33,151 nucleotides of DNA. Origin: Clostridiales bacterium. Its GTDB lineage: Bacteria > Bacillota > Clostridia > Oscillospirales > CAG-272. Shown here one piece after another: positions 23,732 through 30,969 of the stretch. The position numbers and the translations under genes were made by a program. The stretch's first letter is position 1. The number at the start of each line of letters is the position of its first letter. Below the pieces are notes generated by a model. That model did no database searches and had not been told where the DNA came from. It saw only the letters and a program-made list of their open reading frames with translations. The stretch covers positions 141,698-174,848 of the forward strand of contig DPGK01000004.1 of assembly GCA_003523225.1 (NCBI GenBank), written 5' to 3'.

Positions 23732-23839
23732 GCCGTGTGTTGTTCCCGGGCGTGTTCCGCGCAGGACACGTTATGATATCACGGAAAAATTTACACACAA
23801 AGTCGAATTCAAAGTCCCTGGCAAAGTCCTGCAAGACTA

Positions 23840-23868
23840 TTGACTTTGAGCCTTTTATTGGGTATAAT
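23840..23868 (+). promoter_or_regulatory. Sigma-A promoter for the DUF1858-trmK-nif3 operon
   Basis: TTGACT (23840-23845), 17-base spacer, TATAAT (23863-23868), 44 bases before the ATG at 23913. Confidence 0.75.
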
Positions 23869-23912
23869 ATATGTGGGATCAGTTATATTTTTTTGAAAGG
23901 AATTATTGAAAA

Positions 23913-24128
23913 ATGACTGTTACAAAGCAATCCGTAATCGGAGACGTACTTGATTTTGACATCAACACCGCCGAATTTTTCTTTGCCATTGGAATGCACT
24001 GCCTCGGCTGCCCCGCCTCACGCGGTGAGACCATTGAGGAAGCCTGCGCCGTTCACGGCACAGATGCTGACGCTCTGGTGGCTAAGATAAACGAATTTTT
24101 AGCCAACAAGTCGGGCGAAAAGGCTTGA
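23913..24128 (+). CDS. DUF1858 domain protein (hybrid-cluster-associated disulfide redox family)
   Basis: 71-residue protein with the full DUF1858 pattern: TKQSVIGDVLDFDINTAEFFFAIGMHCLGCPASRGETIEEACAVHG. The CLGC pair (C30, C33) is the conserved dithiol proposed to act in redox chemistry in anaerobes. The start follows AAAGGAAT. It lies 25 bases before trmK, probably co-transcribed. Role in this organism unknown. Confidence 0.9.
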   Translation: MTVTKQSVIGDVLDFDINTAEFFFAIGMHCLGCPASRGETIEEACAVHGTDADALVAKINEFLANKSGEKA

Positions 24129-24153
24129 GCGGCAGGTCCGTCAGCATCAGGTA

Positions 24154-24879
24154 ATGACATTCAGGACTCCCGGCGCGCGGCTTCTTGCCGCCGCCGGATT
24201 TGCCCGGCGCGGCAGGAGAATTGCCGACATCGGAACCGACCATGCATATCTTCCGGTTTTTTTGGTCGGCGGAGGTGTATCGGTCTGCGCCGAAGCAACC
24301 GACATAAACCGCGCGCCGCTTGAACGCGCTGCCGCCAATATTGCGGCGGCGGGACTCTCTGACAGGATAACAGTACGCCTTGCGGATGGTCTTGACGGAG
24401 TCGGGGCGTTCGCTCCCGAGGATATTTTTATTCTCGGCATGGGCGGAGAGCTTATAGCGCGCATCTGCGGTAAGTCGGAATATATAAAAAATAAAGATAT
24501 CCGTCTCGTGCTTCAGCCAATGACCCGCCCGGCGGCGCTTCGGCGCTTTTTGCTTTCCGGCGGCTTCTGTATTGAGGATGAAGAGCTTGTAAAAGAGGAC
24601 GGAGACAGAATATATCAGATAATCTGCGCACACTATGACGGCGTGCGCCGTGCCGCCGACGAACCGTCCCTTGCCGTAGGTGCGATAAACCTTGGGCGCG
24701 GAGGAGAAGTGCTTTGCGAATACTGCTCCCGCCTTGAACGCGAGCTGTTGCGCCAAGCGGCAGGCAAGCGGCAGGGCGGGGATCCTGCCACCGCCGCGAT
24801 CGACGAGGGTCTTGCGGCGGAGCTTTCCGCGGTGGCTCACGGCAATGCGTACACAGGAGATGGTTACTATGAGACTTGA
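24154..24879 (+). CDS. trmK: tRNA (adenine(22)-N(1))-methyltransferase
   Basis: SAM-dependent methyltransferase making m1A22 in tRNA, 241 residues. The SAM-binding block RRIADIGTDHAYLPVFLV and the catalytic-region motif IFILGMGGELIARI are the TrmK signatures, along with LQPMTRPAALRRFL. The ribosome binding site (CAGGT) is close to the ATG and weak. The gene overlaps the Nif3-family gene by 11 bases; the trmK-nif3 pairing is widely conserved in Bacillota, which supports both assignments. Confidence 0.93.
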   Translation: MTFRTPGARLLAAAGFARRGRRIADIGTDHAYLPVFLVGGGVSVCAEATDINRAPLERAAANIAAAGLSDRITVRLADGLDGVGAFAPEDIFILGMGGELIARICGKSEYIKNKDIRLVLQPMTRPAALRRFLLSGGFCIEDEELVKEDGDRIYQIICAHYDGVRRAADEPSLAVGAINLGRGGEVLCEYCSRLERELLRQAAGKRQGGDPATAAIDEGLAAELSAVAHGNAYTGDGYYET

Positions 24880-25648
24880 CGCGCTTTGTGCGGCGCTTGA
24901 GAGAAAAATACCGCCGCTTGAGGGATGCGAGGATTTTGACGGCACCGCGTTTTTGCCGTGTCCCGACAGGGAAGCGCGCCGGATAGCCCTGGCGCTCGAC
25001 GCCAATCCCCGGACGGCGCGCGCAGCACTAGAAGCGGACGCCGATCTTTTGCTGACTCACCATCCGATGCTGTACGGAGGAGAGCCGGAAAAGGGAAGCC
25101 CGCAGGATATTGCCCGCGAGCTGCTGATCTCGCGCGGGATCGGAGCAATGTCTTTGCACGCCCGTCTTGACGCGGCGCGCGGAGGCATGAACGATACCCT
25201 TTGCCGCATACTCGGAATTTTTGACCGCGATAGCATGATCCCATTCGGAATTCCCGGCGAGGAGGGGCTTGGGCGCATCGGAATGCTTGCGCCGGAGCAT
25301 CAGACCTCCGGCAGAAAGCTTGCCGCCTGTATAAAGGAAGCGCTTGGCGCGCCGCGGATCGTGCTTGCCTGTCCCGATAAGATCATCCGACGCGCCGCAG
25401 TTGTCAGCGGCTCGTGCTCGGATTTCGTACCGGCTGCGTATTCATTGGGCGCGGATGCCATAATCGGCGGAGAGTTCAAATACCATACGCTCGACTATGC
25501 CGCCTCGGTCGGTATATGCTGCATAGGCGCTGGGCATTATTCTACCGAGCGCCACGCGCCGGAGGTGCTTCGTACTCTGCTTGCCAAGATCGCGCCGGAC
25601 GCCATTACAGTTACGGTCGACCCGGGCTGTCCCGCCTGTGTGCTGTGA
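24869..25648 (+). CDS. Nif3-like dinuclear metal center protein
   Basis: 259 residues from the ATG at 24869, preferred over an upstream in-frame ATG because CAGGAGA precedes it and the family N-terminus starts there. Metal ligands are recognisable in LLTHHPMLYGG (H64, H65), HARLDAARGGMND and GHYSTERHAPEV. In most relatives the third block is HTNLD, so Arg replaces Asn here. It is the short form, lacking the PII-like insert of Bacillus YqfO. Relatives bind two metal ions as hexameric rings; one described role is GTP cyclohydrolase-like activity, but the general function is unsettled. Confidence 0.92.
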   Translation: MRLDALCAALERKIPPLEGCEDFDGTAFLPCPDREARRIALALDANPRTARAALEADADLLLTHHPMLYGGEPEKGSPQDIARELLISRGIGAMSLHARLDAARGGMNDTLCRILGIFDRDSMIPFGIPGEEGLGRIGMLAPEHQTSGRKLAACIKEALGAPRIVLACPDKIIRRAAVVSGSCSDFVPAAYSLGADAIIGGEFKYHTLDYAASVGICCIGAGHYSTERHAPEVLRTLLAKIAPDAITVTVDPGCPACVL

Positions 25649-25709
25649 AGCATATTTTCAATTACTATCACCGTTATTTATGAGCTTATCAAGAAAGGTA
25701 ATGTAAGCC

Positions 25710-26393
25710 ATGACCTACGTAATGTCCTGCCTTAACGGCTGCTATTCGGATTTTCTCAAGATGCTTAAAATTATCTCCTTCGGGAAAAAGGATGTGCTTT
25801 TTCTGCTCGGAGATGTTTCCGATACCGGTGAGGAGCCTATGGAGCTTCTCTGTGACCTCAGCTTCCGCGAAAATGTCTGGCCGGTATGCGGCGATCGCGA
25901 TGCGGCTGCAAGCAAGATGCTCTCCGGCTTCGAGCGGATGCTCAAGAGCGGCGAGACGCCCGATAAAAAATTTATTGCGGAGATGAACGAATGGGCGTCG
26001 GGAGGCGGGCGCGTTGCCCTTGATGCTTTCCGCACACTTGACGAGGACATGAAGGATGGCGTGCTGGATTATCTTGCGGATTTTGCGCCGTATGATACCG
26101 TTCATGTCGGAGATACCGATTATCTGCTGGTTCATTCGGGCATTGCCGGATACCGCGAAGGGCGCGACCTTGACGATTATCCGGAGGAGGCGTTCAGGAC
26201 TGACGGCGAGAAAACGGTGCTGAGCTTTCCCGGAATGACGGTGGTGTGCGGCGGCAGACCAATCGGGGAGAGCTTTACGCCGGAATCGAAGATACGCCGC
26301 AGCGAGGGACTTATCGAGCTTGACTGCGGTGCGGGTCACGGCGGAAGGCTCGGATGTCTGCGACTTGACGACGGAGCGGAATTTTACGTCTGA
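25710..26393 (+). CDS. Metallophosphoesterase-family protein with degenerate active site
   Basis: 227 residues that align along their length with calcineurin-like serine/threonine phosphatases of Clostridia, but several metal-site residues are replaced. The first motif, normally MSDIHG, reads MSCLNG (Asp to Cys7, His to Asn9). GDxxDRG reads GDVSDTG (34-40; both Asp kept, Arg lost). GNHE/GNHD reads GDRD (61-64; Asn to Asp, His to Arg). HAG is kept as HSG (H142), but the last GHT motif reads CGGRP. At least four ligands are gone, so hydrolysis is unlikely. The frame is intact with a good ribosome binding site (AAAGGTAA), arguing against simple decay. It may be a non-catalytic binding or regulatory protein. 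It sits between nif3 and rlmD. Confidence 0.8.
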   Translation: MTYVMSCLNGCYSDFLKMLKIISFGKKDVLFLLGDVSDTGEEPMELLCDLSFRENVWPVCGDRDAAASKMLSGFERMLKSGETPDKKFIAEMNEWASGGGRVALDAFRTLDEDMKDGVLDYLADFAPYDTVHVGDTDYLLVHSGIAGYREGRDLDDYPEEAFRTDGEKTVLSFPGMTVVCGGRPIGESFTPESKIRRSEGLIELDCGAGHGGRLGCLRLDDGAEFYV

Positions 26394-26398
26394 GCGAT

Positions 26399-28069
26399 AT
26401 GAGAAAAAACGATATTGTTGAGCTTGAGATAAGCTCTGTGTCCAACCTCGGCTGCGGGGTTGGACGCATTCCTGATACGGACGCTGACGGCGGAATGGTG
26501 GTCTTTGTCCCCGGCGCGGTTTCCGGCGACCGGGTGAGGGCAAAGATCATCAAGGTCACGAAAAGCTATTGCGCCGCAAGGCTTGAAGAAGTGCTTAAGC
26601 CGTCAGCGGAGAGGGAGGATACTCCCTTCTGCCCGGCTCCGGCAAGCTGCGGCGGGTGCGCATACCGTTTTCTGAAATATGAAAGCGAGCTTGAGCTGAA
26701 AAGAGAGACAGTCCGGAGCGAGTTCCGCAAGGCAGGGCTTGGCGGGGTTGAGGTGTCTCCGGTGCTTTACGCCGCCGATGCGGACGGTGCGCCCAAGACC
26801 CGCGGCTGCCGCAATAAGGCGCAGTACCGTTTTGTCAGTACAAAAAGCGGTATCCGCGCCGGTTTTTATGCTTCGGGAACTCACCGGGTCGCAGGTTATG
26901 AGGATTGCTCACTGCATCCCGCGGTATTCCGCGATATAGCGGTGTGGTTCTGTCGGTGCGCCGACCGTTACGGCTTATCTGTTTACAGCGAGGAAACCGG
27001 GCGCGGGCTTTTGCGCCACCTGTATCTTCGACGCGGAGAGGGCAGCGGTGAGCTTGAGGTCACTGTGGTGATAAATGGAGACGAGCTTCCGCACGGCAGT
27101 GAAATTGCCCGTGAGCTTGCCGTGGCTTTTCCGGAGGTCAGCGGTGTGCTGATAAACATAAACCGCGGAAATACAAATGTGATAACGGGCAGGGAATATC
27201 GTACACTTTACGGAAAGCCGTATCTTACCGATATTTTCTGCGGAATGGAGCTTGAAATATCCCCTGCGGCGTTTTATCAGGTCAATCACGACGCGGCAGA
27301 GCTGCTCTGCCGTACAGCCGCAGGATTGCTCGGGGACTCGGCGGAGGATCTGCGGCTGCTTGACCTTTACTGCGGTATCGGGACGATAGGACTTTCAATG
27401 TCGGGGCTTTGCCGCGAGCTTTGCGGGGTTGAAATAGTCCCGGAGGCGGTTGAATGCGCCCGCCGCAACGCCGCGCGCAACGGTATCGAAAACGCAAAGT
27501 TTGTCTGTGCGGATTCCGCCGCAGGAGCGGAGGAGCTGCTTTTCGCCGCCGGCTTCAAGCCGGACGTCGTTGTGCTTGACCCTCCGCGCAAGGGCTGCTC
27601 TCCTGAGCTTATCGACGCGCTCGTCCGCGCCGGAATAGAAAAAATAATTTATATTTCCTGTAACCCGGCAACGCTCGCAAGGGACGTGTCCCGCCTTTGC
27701 GCTCTCGGCTATACTCCGGGCAGCGTCACACCCGTCGATCTTTTCCCGAGAACCGGACATGTGGAAACGGTATGTCTTTTGTCCAAACTAAAATCAACTC
27801 AGCATATTGAAGTTGAGCTGGATATGGACGAGCTGGATTTGACCGATGCGGAGAAGAAGGCTACCTATCAAGAGATTAAGGATTATGTGCTGGAGCATAG
27901 CGGCTTGAAAGTCAGCAATTTGTATATCGCACAGGTGAAAAAGAAGTGCGGTATTATTGAGCGTGAGAATTATAATAAACCGAAGTCAGAGGACGCAAAA
28001 CAGCCCCAATGTCCGCCGGATAAAGAAAAAGCAATCAAGGAGGCATTGAAGCACTTCGGAATGATTTAA
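26399..28069 (+). CDS. rlmD: 23S rRNA (uracil-C5)-methyltransferase RlmD with an extra C-terminal tail
   Basis: TrmA-family RNA methyltransferase, 556 residues. An N-terminal TRAM domain (1-65), [4Fe-4S] cysteines C78, C84, C87 and C170, the SAM motif LDLYCGIGTIGLS (321-333), the motif VLDPPRKGCSPE (392-403) and the catalytic Cys421 in SCNPATLARDV are all present. The normal family end is reached at GHVETVCLL (453-461). From there about 95 more residues follow (ELDMDELDLTDAEKKATY..., NYNKPKSEDAKQPQCPP), with AT-richer codons than the rest. This tail resembles those carried by integrative elements of gut Clostridia inserted at the 3' end of rlmD, restoring the gene's end. I recall this from gene families, not from a search. 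Family membership is certain; the position it modifies (U1939 in E. coli) is inferred. Confidence 0.9.
   Translation: MRKNDIVELEISSVSNLGCGVGRIPDTDADGGMVVFVPGAVSGDRVRAKIIKVTKSYCAARLEEVLKPSAEREDTPFCPAPASCGGCAYRFLKYESELELKRETVRSEFRKAGLGGVEVSPVLYAADADGAPKTRGCRNKAQYRFVSTKSGIRAGFYASGTHRVAGYEDCSLHPAVFRDIAVWFCRCADRYGLSVYSEETGRGLLRHLYLRRGEGSGELEVTVVINGDELPHGSEIARELAVAFPEVSGVLININRGNTNVITGREYRTLYGKPYLTDIFCGMELEISPAAFYQVNHDAAELLCRTAAGLLGDSAEDLRLLDLYCGIGTIGLSMSGLCRELCGVEIVPEAVECARRNAARNGIENAKFVCADSAAGAEELLFAAGFKPDVVVLDPPRKGCSPELIDALVRAGIEKIIYISCNPATLARDVSRLCALGYTPGSVTPVDLFPRTGHVETVCLLSKLKSTQHIEVELDMDELDLTDAEKKATYQEIKDYVLEHSGLKVSNLYIAQVKKKCGIIERENYNKPKSEDAKQPQCPPDKEKAIKEALKHFGMI
27758..27790 (+). other. 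Likely integration junction at the 3' end of rlmD
   Basis: The codons for HVETVCLL (27758-27781) are the conserved RlmD segment known as an insertion site for integrative elements in several Bacillota. Immediately after, codon use becomes AT-rich and the coding continues into the non-native tail. Only one junction lies inside the window; the other is beyond the right edge. Confidence 0.5.
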
Positions 28070-28080
28070 GGAGGGCGGAT

Positions 28081-28326
28081 ATGACGCATTTGATTTCTTG
28101 CGAGTTCAACATGGATACTGCCTGTGTGGAGCTGAAATTTGCTGATGGCCGCATGATTTCCATTGACACGATCGCCGTGGAGAACGAGGTCGCCGACAAT
28201 ATGTATCAGCGGTCGGAATTGGATTATCTGATCTACAATGCGCCGTTGGAATATGCAGACCTTATTTTGAACGGCGATCCTGAAACATATCTCAAAAGCG
28301 TTACCGAATATAAGCCACTTGGCTAA
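28081..28326 (+). CDS. Small DUF6061-like protein
   Basis: 81 residues (begins MTHLISCEFNMDTACVELKF, ends SVTEYKPLG), preceded by GGAGG. It looks like the short DUF6061 proteins that accompany integrative elements in gut Clostridia; this is from memory and not searched. It begins 11 bases after the rlmD stop and ends in a terminator, so it is expressed with rlmD. Acidic with hydrophobic patches, no membrane segment, function unknown. Confidence 0.7.
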   Translation: MTHLISCEFNMDTACVELKFADGRMISIDTIAVENEVADNMYQRSELDYLIYNAPLEYADLILNGDPETYLKSVTEYKPLG

Positions 28327-28332
28327 TTCTAT

Positions 28333-28374
28333 ATCCCTCTGTGTTGCTTGAATAATACAGAGGGATTGTTTTTT
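28333..28374 (+). terminator. Rho-independent terminator after the DUF6061-like gene
   Basis: ATCCCTCTGT (28333-28342) pairs perfectly with ACAGAGGGAT (28357-28366), followed by TGTTTTTT. Confidence 0.85.
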
Positions 28375-28410
28375 AACTATAATCCGCAAGAAGTTGCGAA
28401 TTATAGTTAA
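28373..28410. repeat. 17-bp AT-rich inverted repeat upstream of the XRE operon
   Basis: TTAACTATAATCCGCAA (28373-28389) and TTGCGAATTATAGTTAA (28394-28410) pair with one mismatch around a four-base loop. It lies just upstream of the promoter at 28428-28456, so it may be a binding site for the operon's regulator or part of the preceding terminator. Confidence 0.6.
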
Positions 28411-28427
28411 GAATTTCGTGAATCATA

Positions 28428-28456
28428 TTGAAATTTTGGTGTTTTCAGTCTATAAT
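28428..28456 (+). promoter_or_regulatory. Sigma-A promoter of the XRE/zinc-ribbon/SPFH operon
   Basis: TTGAAA (28428-28433), 17-base spacer, TATAAT (28451-28456), 33 bases before the ATG of the XRE gene. Confidence 0.75.
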
Positions 28457-28489
28457 ATATCAAAGCGTATTATTGACAGGAGTGTGCGT

Positions 28490-28711
28490 ATGGGAATTAG
28501 CTATAAAAAGCTGTGGATATTGCTCATTGAAAAGGAAATCTCCCCTGCTACGTTAAGAAAAGATTTGAACATTGCTACGGGCACAATGACGAAATTGCGG
28601 CGTAATGAAGAAGTGGCGCTATCTGTTCTTTTGCGTATATGCGAGTATTTAGATTGCAATATTGGTGATGTCTGTGACGCTGTACGAACAGATGTCAAGG
28701 AGGACATATAA
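28490..28711 (+). CDS. Small XRE-type (Cro/CI-like) transcriptional regulator
   Basis: 73 residues, almost entirely a helix-turn-helix (KLWILLIEKEISPATLRKDLNIATGTMTKLRRNEEVALSVLLRICEYLDCNIGD), like the YozG-type single-domain repressors. The ATG at 28490 follows ACAGGAG; an earlier in-frame ATG has no ribosome binding site and would overlap the promoter. Its stop overlaps the next ATG (TAATG), so it is coupled to the zinc-ribbon/TM2 gene. As the first gene of the operon it probably controls the cassette, perhaps at the 17-bp inverted repeat. Confidence 0.85.
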   Translation: MGISYKKLWILLIEKEISPATLRKDLNIATGTMTKLRRNEEVALSVLLRICEYLDCNIGDVCDAVRTDVKEDI

Positions 28712-29172
28712 TGGCTTACTGTGCAAATTGTGGAACGGAATTACAAGAAGGATATGAGTTTTGTCCCGAATGTGGGCAGGCAGTATCCAATAATTCAACG
28801 AGTGCATATAACGGGAAATTTAAGACTTGTAAGAATTGTGGAGAACAAATGCCAGAAGACGCATTTTACTGTTTGGGTTGCGGGATGACATTTGATGCCC
28901 AAGAAATAGAGTTTGATGACGTAAAAAGCCGGGTGCTCAATACAGGAAAACCACAAAAACGAGTGGTAGATACCTCTGTAGGGGTTTGGAAAAATAAATG
29001 GGTGTCATTGATTTTGTGTATCTTTTTCGGTGTGTTTGGCATTCATCGTTTTTATGAGGAAAAGAAAATTACTGGATTTATATATCTATTTACATTCGGA
29101 CTTTTTGGCTTGGGATGGTTTTTCGATATCATCCTTCTTGCTACAAAAACAAATCCATATCGGGTAAAATGA
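28711..29172 (+). CDS. Double zinc-ribbon protein with TM2 domain
   Basis: 153 residues. Two CxxC...CxxC zinc ribbons (C4/C7/C18/C21 and C40/C43/C54/C57) are followed by a linker and a TM2 domain (about 98-143): VSLILCIFFGVFGIHRFY, then GFIYLFTFGLFGLGWFFDIILL, two membrane helices joined by a charged turn. The ribbons should lie in the cytoplasm. The N-terminus MAYCANCGTE is nearly identical to that of the next protein (MAYCVNCGTE), suggesting ribbons that recognise a common partner. Second gene of the operon. Confidence 0.88.
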   Translation: MAYCANCGTELQEGYEFCPECGQAVSNNSTSAYNGKFKTCKNCGEQMPEDAFYCLGCGMTFDAQEIEFDDVKSRVLNTGKPQKRVVDTSVGVWKNKWVSLILCIFFGVFGIHRFYEEKKITGFIYLFTFGLFGLGWFFDIILLATKTNPYRVK

Positions 29173-29189
29173 GTGTGAGGTGAGGACAT

Positions 29190-30956
29190 ATGGCATATTG
29201 TGTAAATTGCGGAACGGAGATAGTCTCAAATGCGAAATTCTGTCAGAAGTGCGGGCACCCAACAGGCGCACAGAATGACACTTCGACACGAAAACAAGAG
29301 TTTGCCGGAAAAATATATAAATGTCCAAATTGCGGCGAAGTGCTAAAAGCATTCGAGATCAATTGTCCTGCCTGTGGACACGAATTAAGAGGTACAAAAG
29401 CTTCAAGTGCCGTAAAAGAATTCGCATTGAAACTTGAAGCTATCGAATCAAGACGTGAATATGAGAAACCTCGTGGTCTATTTGCGGCGGCGGAAGCACA
29501 GCAGAGAGTATCCAAAACGGACGAACAGAAAATTAGCCTAATTAAGAACTTTTCTGTCCCTAATTCAAAAGAAGATATGCTGGAGTTTATGATTCTTGCA
29601 ACTTCCAACATGAATATGAATGCCTATGATTCTGCAAATACTGCAACAACTAAGGCTGAAAAGGAAATCAATGCGGCTTGGTTTTCTAAGGTGCAGCAGG
29701 TGTATGAAAAAGCAAAACGAAGCTACTCCACGGATGATGTCTTTGCAGAAATCAAAGAACTTTATGACCAATGCAACATCAATATCAACAAAGCAAAGAA
29801 AAAAGGAATCCTAAAGTGGATACTTCTATTGGGATGGATACCAATTCTCTTTGTTGTAGTATTTGGTATTCTTGGGGTAACAGAGCCTAAAGCCGAAAAG
29901 GCAGAAATTGAGCGTCTGGAAAGTATTGTAGCTGAAGTTCAGCAAGCTTTAGACAACAAAGAATATAAACACGCATTGCGAATTGCAGATTCCATTGACT
30001 ACCAAAGATATGACGTAGATATGGAGCGCAAGTGGGATATTCAAAGAGAATATTGGGTTGAAAAAGTTATTGATGCGGCTGCTGCCGATGGGATTACATT
30101 AGACTATACCCCAACTCCAGATATTGATAAAGCTAACGATGAGCCAGAACAAGATAACGAAGAATATGCTGGTGGTTATGTAGAAGGTTTTGTAGATGGT
30201 ATTGAATCCGGATTGGATGAAGTTCAAAATAACATTGATGAGTTTAATTCTGTCATGGATGACGCAAAAGACAAAACACAATATACAACTGATTCTACCC
30301 AGACAACACCTCCACCAGAGGAATTATCCTCTGAAATCAAGAACGACTATTCTACAAACATCATCGAAAAGGGTATTGTGTATACATATGGTCATGATGA
30401 ATGGGGGCTTTACTGTGCTACAGCCATATCGGATCGCATCATAAAAATCGAACGGTGGGGAAAGCACCTTTCGTCGGAAACATCATTCGATCAAGAATAT
30501 GAAGTAGGAGCATTCAGAATCACTGATGCTCAATATGAGTTTTCTTGGCTTGATGAAGATCACACTGCTTTTTCGTTCGCCTTGACAGATAAGAGCGATG
30601 GAGATTTTAAAGAATCACAGAATGTGGTGTTTACTATCTTAGGAACTGATAGTGACACAAATAAGGGTACAAATTATGATGCCAACGGTGTTTGTTATTC
30701 ATACCAGAATGATGATTGGCATTTATATAGGGCAATTCCGTTGACAAAAGAGATTATTAAAATCGAATGTTGGTATAGGTCGATGGCTTTTGGCAACTTT
30801 CATTACGGATATGATGTTTACATCATCAATCAAAATGATACTGACACTGATTTTGAATGGACTGACAATGAGCATACTTCATTCACTATTTCAATTCAGG
30901 ATAAAATGAATAGTGACTTGAAGAAATTAACATTTGTGTCATTTACGCAAGATTAA
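29190..30956 (+). CDS. Zinc-ribbon membrane protein with duplicated extracytoplasmic domain
   Basis: 588 residues. Two zinc ribbons (C4/C7/C18/C21; C45/C48/C59/C62), a helical cytoplasmic region (about 75-205), one membrane helix (208-230: ILKWILLLGWIPILFVVVFGIL), a helical stretch, an acidic linker (about 306-390) and two copies of a ~90-residue beta-rich domain (395-485 and 500-586). The copies share WGLYCA...IIKIERW versus WHLYRA...IIKIECW and FSWLDEDHTAFSF versus FEWTDNEHTSFTI. Topology suggests cytoplasmic ribbons and extracellular repeats, as in a sensor. It recalls Bacillus YdjG (zinc ribbon plus membrane helix), which works with SPFH protein YdjI; the next gene here is YdjI-like. I do not recognise the repeated domain. 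Confidence 0.78.
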   Translation: MAYCVNCGTEIVSNAKFCQKCGHPTGAQNDTSTRKQEFAGKIYKCPNCGEVLKAFEINCPACGHELRGTKASSAVKEFALKLEAIESRREYEKPRGLFAAAEAQQRVSKTDEQKISLIKNFSVPNSKEDMLEFMILATSNMNMNAYDSANTATTKAEKEINAAWFSKVQQVYEKAKRSYSTDDVFAEIKELYDQCNININKAKKKGILKWILLLGWIPILFVVVFGILGVTEPKAEKAEIERLESIVAEVQQALDNKEYKHALRIADSIDYQRYDVDMERKWDIQREYWVEKVIDAAAADGITLDYTPTPDIDKANDEPEQDNEEYAGGYVEGFVDGIESGLDEVQNNIDEFNSVMDDAKDKTQYTTDSTQTTPPPEELSSEIKNDYSTNIIEKGIVYTYGHDEWGLYCATAISDRIIKIERWGKHLSSETSFDQEYEVGAFRITDAQYEFSWLDEDHTAFSFALTDKSDGDFKESQNVVFTILGTDSDTNKGTNYDANGVCYSYQNDDWHLYRAIPLTKEIIKIECWYRSMAFGNFHYGYDVYIINQNDTDTDFEWTDNEHTSFTISIQDKMNSDLKKLTFVSFTQD

Positions 30957-30969
30957 GGGGGACGAAAAA

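Noticed and set aside
23671..23916. 81-residue open frame between the terminator and DUF1858 gene
   Set aside because: It runs through a terminator and a promoter, has no ribosome binding site and no protein-like composition.
25689..26543. Long minus-strand frame opposite the phosphoesterase gene
   Set aside because: A shadow frame: Arg/His-rich composition, no ribosome binding site, and it covers a clear plus-strand gene and the start of rlmD.
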